A DNA stretch of 64,000 bases from Paraspadella gotoi (Eukaryota > Chaetognatha), in NCBI GenBank assembly GCA_051294375.1, contig CM119263.1, positions 4,697,737-4,761,736 on the forward strand. The letters are read 5' to 3'. Below the pieces are notes generated by a model. The model made no database searches, was not told the DNA's origin, and saw only the letters and a list, made by a program, of their open reading frames with translations. Made by a program: the position numbers and the translations under genes. How positions within the stretch are numbered: the first letter of the stretch is position 1; every line of letters begins with the position of its first letter. Positions 1-40,662 of the stretch are shown in pieces.

Positions 1-676
1 AGGAGGAGGAGGAGGAGGAGGAGGAGGAGGAGGAAGGGAAGATCGAAAATCCCAGACTGCGATCCTCTCGGCGGCACAGTGTGATTTTTGATTATCGATC
101 CCGGCGCAATTCTATTTTTTGTATAATTATTTATATATATGTAAATTTTAAAACGTTTTAAGATATAAAATTCGTTAAAAAAGTATCAATACTTACTACT
201 ATTAGAAATAATGATAAGTTGATTATTGATGTTGGGGATTTTTTAATTTTTTTAAAAAAGTGTTGATTTTATTTTAATTCTATTTTTTTCGGATTGTTAA
301 TAGTTATATAGTATAGGTATTACAAATACTAACTATCCCGCCTTCTGACTTTAAATAGGTTAAGGTTGGTTTGAATATAAAATAACCTTTTAGTAAAAAC
401 CTTGCAAGCTTTTAAGCAAGAGGAAAAAAAAAGATTAACATAAATAAATCTTCTTTGAAAACTAAAAAAAAAAATATTCAAAATATAATTAAAAAAAAAG
501 GGTAAATTAAAAAAAGACATAACGAGGACCCAAGGAGAATCGCTGTGGGGCCAGAAAAGGACGCGAATCATCAGCGAAAAAGAAAGAAAAAAAAGGAAAA
601 AAAAGAAGAAAAAAAAAGGAATCGTTGATCACAAACTTCACAGGAGAGACCGACGGAGAGCGGGACCTTTTGAGAA

Positions 677-677
<1 letters not shown>

Positions 678-720
<43 letters not shown>
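678..720. repeat. (GAC)n microsatellite
   Basis: About 14 GAC units. One of several GAC/GTC arrays (also 4316-4465, 7327-7353, 7475-7700, 28272-28296, 44150-44183, 58120-58155, 63340-63540). Confidence 0.95.
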
Positions 721-902
721 AGATGAACTCGAAGAATTACGAGAGTCGGGTTTTTCGTTTTCAGCCAAAAACTCCAACCTCAAAACCCTTTCTATCTTTT
801 TTTTCTTTTCTCCCGCAAAACGGAATCTGTTTTTCCTTCTAGCGGCTTAATTAATCAGTTTGGATCTTTTGTTTATTGATTATTATTCTTAGTATTTTTA
901 AT

Positions 903-908
903 AATAAC

Positions 909-995
<87 letters not shown>

Positions 996-1030
996 TATAA
1001 TAATAATAATTATAATAATAATAACAATAA
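903..1030. repeat. (AAT)n microsatellite
   Basis: About 40 near-perfect AAT units, with degenerate AAT-rich sequence to about 1100. Upstream of Wnt. Confidence 0.95.
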
Positions 1031-2228
1031 TAAATAATATTAAAAAATAATATTGGTAAAAATGATGATAATATAATATGTAATAATAATATGTAAAAAT
1101 AAATATGATAATACTAATAACAATTGCTATTATGAAAATCAAAATTAAATAATATTAAGGATAACAATAAAAAAAATACAAAAAATTATGTTTAATAATG
1201 GTTTATCAGTGTAAAACACATTTTACTTAAAAAACTTTCATATTTACTGTTCATCCAAGTTTTTACAATAAAAAAGCGTATTAAAAGCTAAATGAAAACT
1301 GTGTAACGTGCCACAGTTTTATCATACGACATTACAACGTCATAATAATAGTAATAATAATTCCCGATGGCTCTATAAATATCATAAAATTTGAATAAAA
1401 ATATTCCTCTTTAATAAAGTCATTTTCAAAAATGTCAAATCAGTCTATTAACAAATAACAAACAAGCATAGCAAGGATAAACGTATTTATTTTATCGACA
1501 TTCCTCATTAAGTAATGAAGATGCGGAAAACTGTGAACCAATCGAATTTGATTTTATTAGAATTCTCATTTTATTTTTTTCAGATTCGCGCGTTTTCGCT
1601 TTAAATCTACGAAGAAGATTAATATATTTTAAAATTGTAAATATTTTTTTTAAAAAAGTACATATTAATATAAATTAAAACGAAAATGATTCGCTTGACT
1701 TTTAATGATTTATCGAATTTCGCTAAATTTCTATAAATCTGCGTAATTTCAACGGGAAAAATTCGATCGGCGATTGATGCTCCTCCTCTTCCTCCTCCTC
1801 CTCTTCCTTCCTCGCATCCGCTCATCCTCCTCCTTTAAGGATTTCCCCACATCCTCGTCCACATCCTCCTTATCTTCCGCGACCGACTCCGTCCACGGCG
1901 CCCACCGGATCCGTCATCCGGAATCTCCTCATTTGTTTCACTCTTCCACATCTTGTTTGACCAACTCATTCGTCCACATCCTCCAGCAACACGACATCGC
2001 CTTTCTAGCTTCATCCCAGCATTCTCCAGCGTCCAGCTTCACCCCAATGATTCTCCCTAATTTCTTTTTCGCGGAATTCCGTGGACTACATCATCTGTGA
2101 TTGGCCACAACATCACGTTCTTTAATCCAGCCCCATCCCAAGCCCAATTTTATCCTTCCGTGCCCGACATTACCCAGCTCCATCCCCAGTCATATATTCC
2201 TTTCCCCAGCCCGAAACTCCACATCAAG

Positions 2229-32411
<30,183 letters not shown>

Positions 32412-33449
32412 GAAGGAGAATCGCCGACGAGGGCGTCGCTAGTGACTCTTCTCTAAAACTTTAGAAAAAAAAAACAAATGACGTATTTATTCTCAATTAG
32501 AAAAAACAAGAAACAAATAAAAAAAAAAACAAATTGAACGTCCACCACAACGAAATCGTTTACGAATGGAATTTGGAACAGCGTCCTCTGTGTAATTAAA
32601 GTTTGATGTTGCAAATATTGTTTTGTTCGCATTATCGTTCGCTGCAATAATAATTCGTTTGAACTTTGTTATAATTATCAAATCTGATTTATATCATCCT
32701 TTTTCGTCGACACGACCATCGCCACCCCAAACCCACGGGCCCCCTACCTCCCCCACCCCCCCCCACCGTAGCAATGGACTCCCAAATCCCAAGATCCTGA
32801 ATTTTCCCGCTTCGACTCGCCGATACAATTAATGTAATCTTTTCCCTCATAAACTTTACTTTTTTTCAGTCGCATCTACAGTAATTTTTTTTTGTTCATT
32901 TGTATTTTGATTTCATGTTTCATATATACATATATATATCTTGACTTTTGCTTCGTTAGAGTTACGAAATTCATAATATAATTTGAACTTAAATGTTTTA
33001 TGTTCTCCCATTTGCCATACTAAAGGGTTGAATTTTTTTTCTTTTTAGATTAATTTTTTCCGAACCCGTCGATAAGAGTCATTCTTTTAGGCAAAACTCT
33101 GTAAATAAATATTGATAGTGCATGAAAAAATTCCTAGGATATTCTGCATATATTAATATAACTACCCCTGTAAAAAAAAACACATCCTTCGAAAATGTTT
33201 TGTTTTGCATGTTAAAACCGATCTTACCGAAATAAAAGTTATATTTATACGAACGGAATTATGTTAATTAATCAATGCGTCTATTTTGTGCCTTTCATTT
33301 TTTTCAATCGTCACGAAAACTCGAAATAACGCATCGTTGTTTTGTGTCCAACTAACTCTACAGAAAATTCGTTTTAGTCATCCAATTATTTGTACTAAAG
33401 AGACAGTAATAATTGTTATGAATTAGTGACAGAACCGTTCAATATGAGC

Positions 33450-33600
33450 AGTCCCTGAGATTCGGATCAGGGTGTCACACCGTGTTACAGGAGGGTAAAG
33501 CGCCCCGTCCCTCTTAATTGCGAGGCGACCACCGGGCTAGAAACACGGACCTTTGGGTTGAGAGGCGAAAGACGTATATCCTGCACCTACGGCCGCTGAT
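33450..33600 (-). mobile_element. Second tRNA-like SINE remnant, opposite orientation
   Basis: On the minus strand, GTGTTTCTAGCCCGGTGGTC lies after CTCTCAACCCAAAGG, resembling a tRNA T-arm (box B) at a typical spacing, with a GC-rich tail. Only one copy seen here, so the assignment is tentative. Confidence 0.4.
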
Positions 33601-33680
33601 AAACGGTAGGTGGATTTTAGTCCACCATAGTACGAATTTTCTCATGACACGTCGTTGTTGTCGTTGTTGTTGTTGTCCTT

Positions 33681-33985
33681 GACGTCGGACATTGCAACGA
33701 GTTAACCCCGCCTATAAACAAGGCCACCTTTAGTCGAGACCCCGTGGCCAGTTGACTAATATCATCAGATCATGAACATTAGGTACCGGGATCGCTCAAC
33801 CAATGGTACCCACCCTGCAATAAGCGTGATGACGGCTGTATATTGTGTATATACCGCCTTGAGGACGAGGAAAACCCTCAAGCCTGGTTCCAAGGAACCG
33901 TTCCATTGCAGCCGAGGTGGCACGGAAAATATGTATAGTTGTCTTCAACCACCTGAGCGACTTGTCTTTACTCTACAACGCTGAC
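33681..33985 (+). mobile_element. tRNA-derived SINE-like element, copy 1
   Basis: Shares with 41081-41260 the blocks CCCCGCCTATAA, CCAGTTGACT, CATCAG-TCATGA, GGTACCGGG and GTACCCACCCTGC followed by AGCGTGA. The second copy has a pol III box-B-like GGGTTCAATCC at the equivalent position; here it is GGGATCGCTCAA, degenerate. Confidence 0.65.
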
Positions 33986-34337
33986 TCTTCTCAGGTTTTA
34001 ATACAGTTTTTCAAAAAAAAATTCGATTAATTTCGCCAACTTTTCAATTCCCATCATTTTTTTTTTCATGCAGAAAAAAGAAAAGCATCAACAGAATCGA
34101 GATAGGATAAAATGAATCACGAAAAAAAAAAAGCAAAAAAAAAAAAAGCAACGGACATAAATGACGAATAAACGGTCGCGCGATTCAACACAAGAAACAA
34201 AGAAGCATGAAAGCTTCAAATCAGAATCCACAATCTCTCCGCAATCCCCCACAATTCCCCACAACCACCCCCACAATCCCCACCCAATCCCCAACCAATC
34301 CCCCACAAATCCCCCACAACCCGCATTCTTCCTTCCG

Positions 34338-35067
34338 TCAGACTTTTATCAATCTCTTAGTGTTGAACCGACAGAGGGCCCAACCGTCGCTGTTCATTTG
34401 TTTGACGAATTTGTTGTCCCGAACCCACGCCATCTGTTCGCGATCGAAGCGGAAGAGATCGGAAGGGTTCACCGTCTTGGCGCCAACCTTGGTCCTGTTT
34501 TTTTTTAAAGCAAAATGATTGGTTAAATTGATTGATTGATTGGCTGAGATGTTTTATTTTAAAAATAATTTAGATGAAAACCGGAGCTATGGTTCGAATT
34601 TTGTTCATATGTCTTTAATTTGGCATTATTGACTTTATAACATCATAAACAATATCAATAACTTCGTTAACTTCAACAACAACGTTTATAACATCAATAT
34701 CATCAGCAACATCCACGTCAAAATAAAATTAACAACATCAATAACTTCAACGTCATCAAGATCAATGTCAACAACTTCGTCAGCAACATCACCATCTGCA
34801 GCAACATCGTCATCAACAACATCACCTTGAAGCGTCATCAAGATCAATGTCAACAACTTCGTCAGCAACATCACCATCTGCAGCAACATCGTCAACAACA
34901 ACATCACCTTGAAGCGATGACCTTTGACCCGCCCCCAGCGTAGAGCGTCCCCTCGTGGAAGAAGAGAAGGAGATTCCGTCGATCCTCTGGAAATTCCGGC
35001 ATCTTTGTCCAGACCTTCTTTCGGGGTTTAAACATCTCGCTCTCCTGAGGAGTTTAGGGGGTTGAGA

Positions 35068-35100
<33 letters not shown>

Positions 35101-35115
35101 CTCTCCCCCTCTCTC

Positions 35116-35149
<34 letters not shown>

Positions 35150-37385
35150 CTCCTCTCTCAGAGAAAGCCGCCAAGAGAGACAAATGGTTTGATCTGCCTA
35201 TCTTCCCATTTGTCTATCCGTCTCAATGTCTGTGTGACTCTCTGTCTGTTTCCATGTCCGTCGGTTTATCTATCCATATTTAAGTCTGTTTCTCAGTCCG
35301 TCCGTCCTCACCTGTAAATTTCCGCCTCTCTGACCCAAGTGATATCCGCCCAGCACCAACAGATTTTCGTCCAACCAGGTGGCGCCGAATCCGGCTCGAG
35401 GCGTCGGCATCGGCGGCAGCGACTCGTAGGCGTCGGACGCCGGATCGTAGCGGAAGGCGGCGTCGAGGGCGGCGCCGTATTCGGAGATTCCGCCGAGAAT
35501 GTAGATGGAATCGTCTTTGGCGATCGCCTTTTAAGGGGGGAGGGAAGGATAGATGGGGGAAGGAGGGAGGTTAGTGGGAAAGAGGGAAGGTTTAGATGGG
35601 AAGGATGGAGGATAGATGGGGGAGGAGGGAGGATAGATGGGGGAGGAGGGAAGTTAGATAGGGGGAAGAGGGAGAGTGAGATGGGAAAGAAGGGAGGTTA
35701 GATATGGGGGTGAAAATTGGGATGAGGTTTCGTAACCGCGCAACGAGAATAAAGTAATTGAAATGTTTTGCTACTTGAATGACAATCTTACAGACACTTT
35801 TTGACCATACAATTGGGAATTTACTGTCGCTAAATGTGTATTGAAGCAACAGTCGTCGCGGCCTGAACTATTTTCAATCTTTATGAAATTGGTACAACCC
35901 AATATAAAAATCATCCATTCTTTTATTAAACAAGCTATCTTGCCCCTGACTTTGGACAGGCTTTGGTGGTTGAAGGCCTATAATTCATTCTCGCAAAAAC
36001 GTCTTTATTCTTCCAATCATCTTTAAATTATGGCTTCCGAAATTTTTTGAATTATTTCCTCTTCTTTTTTGCAGGGTTTTAAACTTGCATAAAAAATATA
36101 AAAACGTATAATAAAGTTTTGTTTACTCGTAAGTACGAACGTATATAAAACAAACAATTATTACAACAAACCTTGAGTCCGAACGCCGGGTCTCGGCAGC
36201 TGCGCTATCGTCCTCCACTCGTCCGCTGCGGCGGTCGTACCGCAGCGCCGTCTGCAGCGTCTGGCCAGCGTGATACGACGACGGCCGCCGAAGACGAAAG
36301 ATGTCGTCGCCGACGGCGGCAGCACCGAAGTTGCAACGGGTCGTCGGCATCGCGAGCGCACTCCGTCCAAGACTTGGTCGACGCGTCGAAGCAGAGGAGG
36401 TGATCGAGCGAAACGTATTTTTCGGTTCCGTCTTCTTTCTAAGGATCAGTTGTAAAAGGACGCCGCCGATGGAGTAGACCTTGAAAGAGGATCAGTTTGG
36501 AATGTGAAGAAAAGATTGGAGGTATAATACTTGAACAAAGAATTATATTGTTTTAAAAAGAAATACATGGCTTAGCTAAACGACAATAATTAATCGAACA
36601 AATGAGGAATTTCCTGCGGTAAGACGTTTAATTATGGTTTTAGATTGACTTGCTTTTTTGCGCGAAACGTTTAAAATGAAATATAAAGAGTAGTCGAAGT
36701 TATAGATTAGCATAGCTCCCGCGGGGAATCGAACCCCGGTGTCTCGGTGACAGGCGAGGATACTTACCACTATACTACCGAGGACATGGATATGGCAAAC
36801 CTATTCTGACATGAAATTGTTACAACCCATAAATTCTCAAGGTTTGTCATTCAATTTCAATGATTACGAACTTGTATGAAAAAATTAAAACGGTTTCCCT
36901 CGAGCCGGATTCGAACCAGCGACCTAAGGATACCAGACAGGAAACCTACTACAGTCCTCCGCTCTACCAACTGAGCTATCGAGGGATGTGTATCATGCGT
37001 AAAAAGAATTTTAATTATTTTAAATAACCGATTAGTATTGGGCCGAAAGTTTTGTATTCGGCTCTAATATCGACCAAAAATCACCCACCTTGTTGACGCC
37101 CGTAGAAACAACAGCGTGATGGCGCAGGGTGTGTTTGAAATTAGGACGACCCTCTCCGGGCTTCTCGAGGCAGAAGCTGACGCGCCGCTCGGGTTGATAG
37201 CAGAAGAGCGATCGCTGGAGAGGATCGTCGCCGCCGCCGACGAAGGCGACGACCGGTTCCGAGAACATGCCGAGACGGGGCGCGGTCGTGAAGCCCAGAT
37301 GGATCGGCTCGGTCGAGGCTGAAAGGCTGAAGGTCAACTTGGCGATTTTGGCCGAAGAGACGAGAGCGCGGCAGGGAAGGCGATC
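34338..37385 (-). CDS. KLHL-type gene, Kelch propeller exons
   Basis: 37385-37089 (99 codons) encodes RLGMFSEPVVAFVGGGDD and HHAVVSTGVNK. 36479-36172 begins VYSIGG and contains Kelch sequence in several frames (see findings). 35527-35312 (72 codons) encodes DDSIYILGGISEYGAA, RYDPASDAYESLPPMPTPRA and ENLLVLGGYHLG, two Kelch blades with the GG doublets. 35044-34908 encodes KVWTKMPEFPEDRRN and GTLYAGGGSKVIAS, leaving phase 2 to 34494-34338, which encodes FRFDREQMAWVRDNKFVKQ and ends RLIKV then TGA. Confidence 0.88.
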
Positions 37386-40300
37386 CTTTAAATTTAGATT
37401 AAGTGGGGAGTGCGGGGAATTGTTTAATAAAATCATTATATTACGATCCTTTCAACTAATTCAAACTTTTACTAAATTTTAATAAAATCATAAAATTATT
37501 AAATTAAGTTATGCCTACTGAATACAGAATTTTGAAATGGGATTTCTTAGCGAAAAGTTTACAATAAATTCGGACAATATTAAATTAATTGGATGTATAG
37601 CAAGAAGTAAGAAGAGTTTTCGTAGCGAATCAAATTTAGAGTAAATCGATTCGATACTTTTTTTTTTGCTTGACAAAGTACGAAACTTCCTAATAGTTGC
37701 TGAAATGGTTTTCGTTTTAATCAAATACTGGCTTTATTATTATTCAAATCATACGTTAAAAATAATGATAAATAATTTTAAACCCCGGCCCTCCTTTCTC
37801 CTCGCCTGTATCAAGGGATGATTGGCGACCTCCTCTGCGATGTATTCGGAATTAACGAAAAGAAATCTAATCTGCTGCAGCAGCGGCAGCAGTCGGTCAA
37901 CTCGCTCGTCCACGTCGTGGCACACCCAATGCATGACGGCTTCGAAGGCGAACTCTTCGAACTCGACGTTGAGGTCGTCGCTGCCGACGAACTGTTGGAG
38001 CTCCTCGTAGTCGAGGGAAAGGAACTCTTCTCGCAAAGACAAGAGCGGGAATCGGTCCAGGATGAAGCCTCGAGTAAACTCCTTCATCGTCTCGCTCTCT
38101 CTCGTCGCGAAGAAGCGGAACCAATCGAAGGCGGACTTGATAGAGATGGAGTCGCGGACGCAGGCCTCGCAGGCTTGAACGACGGCCTCCATCTCGAGGA
38201 AGGAGGCGGCGTCGAAGAGATTGCGCACGCGCGTCACGTTGACCGTCAATTGATTCGTGTACATGTAGTCGACGAGGCGTTGGACCGACTCGTGATGCAG
38301 CCGGTCCAGTTTCATGGAATGCTCGTCCTTGGGCTTTTCGCAGATCTTGAAGTATTGCCTGAAGAGAGTGTGGAAGTTAAGTAAACTAAGGATTGTACTT
38401 TACAATAATAAAATTACGTAAAATCTGACTGATTGAGGTGTTCTTACATTCATTCATTCATTCATTCATTCATTCATTCATTCATTCATTCATTCATTCA
38501 TTAATTCATTTATTAGGATAATGATTGCTAATAATTATAAAAAACCTAAGAACTGATTGATTGAGTGGTTTATTTATTTATTTACTAAGACATTATTCAA
38601 TTATAATAATAAAATTCTAAAGTAATTAATTTTATTCATTTATTATTTAATTATTCAGCTTGGCCTTGTTTGGCTCGATAGCAATGTTTTAAAATAATTT
38701 TAAAAGAATCGCAAGATATTTCCAAATCCTAGCACCATGAGCAATGCTCATTGACCAATGCACAGCTGAACACTTGCACCTAAAAAAAGGACTCGAAGCG
38801 GCCAGAACGCTTTTGTGACAAGGAATGCCTCTTCCCTCCACCACAAGGACAAAGTCGACGAGCAACTTGTCCCTGTGCATCTCCGCCAATCCGCAGAACA
38901 GCCGCTGATGCTGCTGATCCAGCCGCGGAATCTCATCCGCGTCCAGTTCCTCCGGCGCGTTGCGGATGTCCTCCAGCTGCGCCTCCTTCTCCTCGATGTT
39001 GAGCAGCATGTCGCTGACGAAAGGTTTGAGGATCGACATGGTTTTGTTCTGCTCGAAGGCCATCTCCTCGCCTTTGGCCGCCAGGGCGTCCAGACTCTGC
39101 AATAGGCTAGAGAGATCGGGGGTGTTGTCTTCGGCGGAGGCATCGTTGACGAGCTCTTCCGGCGGTGCGGGTGTCGACTCCACCGCCTCTTCCTCCACTT
39201 CCGGCATTTCCTCGTTGGCCGGAACGAAGACGATCTCCCTTTCTTCCTCCTTTTCTTCTTCTTCCTCCTTCTCCTCCCTCTCCCTCTCCTCCTCCTGTTC
39301 CGCCTCCTCCTCTTCCTCTACCCTCTCCTCTATATCTTCCAACTCTCTCGAAGCCGCTTCCTCCAATCGCTTCCTCTCCGCTTCCTTCTTCCTCTCCGCT
39401 TCCTCCTTCATCCTCGTCGCTTCCTCCTTCATTCTCCTCGCCTTCATCTCCAACTCATGCGCCTCCATTCGAATCTCCAACTCTTTCTTTTTCTCTTCCA
39501 ACTCGGAAGCGCGTCTCTTCGCCTCTTCGATCTTCGCGTCCGCCTTTGGAAAGAGAGGGGATTTGGAGTTAGGGAATTTAGATTTAGAGATTTAGATTTG
39601 TAGATTAGGAGTATTGATGGAGTTTAGATTGGGAGGATTTAGTGAGATTAGATTTAAAGATTTTAATTTATAAGAATTATTGTGTTTAGTTTTAAAAATT
39701 GCTTTCAGATTTATAAGAACAAAGTTTCAACAAATTCACGATTAAAAATATTCACAATTTAAAAAGATTTGGAAATTTCGGATTCGTAGGAATCATGGTG
39801 GTTAGATTGATGATGATTTTTAAGTCTAGATTTTAAAAGTTTTATATTTTAACTTGGAATTTTTCAAATGTTCTAACAAAAACAAACGAGTAACCAAGTT
39901 AATAAACAGACAAACAAACTCTACCCACAACCTCCGCCCCCCCCCCCGCACAACCTTCATCCTCATGAACTCTCTCTGCGCATCCGCGTCCGCCGCCTTC
40001 TGCCTCGACTCCCGAATGAGTTCGTCCGCGGCGCCCATCATCAACGCGTACTCGTCCAACGCCTTCCGGATTCGTTCCTCCTCAGAGAGGCCCGCGTCGA
40101 TGTCTAGCTGTTCGATGGCGGCCGCCGCCGTCATGTTGCGGATCATCGGGTCGATGACCTGTTATTGAGGTGATAGATTGATTTATAGATTGATTTATAG
40201 ATTTATTTATAGATTTATTTATAGATTTATATAATTATAGATTTATTTATTTATAGATTTATTTATTTATAGATTTATTTATTTATAGATTTATTTATTT

Positions 40301-40565
40301 ATAGATTTATTTATAGATTTATTTATAGATTTATTTATAGATTGATTTATAGATTTATATAATTATAGATTTATATAATTATAGATTTATTTATTTATAG
40401 ATTTATTTATTTAAATATATATTTATTTATTTATAGATTTATTTATTTATTTATTATTTATAGTTTTTTTAATTATATTTATTTATTTATAGTTTATTTA
40501 TTTATTTATTTATAGATTTATTTATTTATTTATAGATTTATTATTTATTTATTTATTTATTTAAT

Positions 40566-40624
<59 letters not shown>

Positions 40625-40631
40625 TTATTTA

Positions 40632-40662
<31 letters not shown>

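Larger units (their letters stand above)
1..2228. other. Sequence upstream of Wnt
   Basis: (AGG)n at 1-33, GAC and AAT arrays, then AT-rich sequence. A TATA-like TATAAATA lies near 1374. 1774-2228 has moderate GC and could be 5' untranslated sequence; its open frame is not in phase with the Wnt start and has no family match. Confidence 0.5.
32412..34337. other. Wnt 3' region and gap to the Kelch gene
   Basis: Convergent genes: Wnt ends at 32411 (plus) and the Kelch gene at 34338 (minus). Contains AT-rich 3' untranslated-like sequence and the SINE-like elements at 33450-33985. Confidence 0.6.

Noticed and set aside
873-1142. Long isoleucine-rich minus-strand frame
   Set aside because: It is the translation of an (AAT)n array and has no gene signals.
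1774-2100. 108-residue plus frame starting with a Leu-rich stretch (signal-peptide-like)
   Set aside because: Starts in a CTC/CCT repeat, is followed by stops and does not splice in phase to Wnt; probably 5' untranslated sequence.
39165-39595. Ser/Pro-rich plus-strand frames opposite the coiled-coil exon
   Set aside because: Mirror of GAG/AAG codons of the minus-strand coiled coil, which chains by splice phase into BTB-BACK-Kelch.
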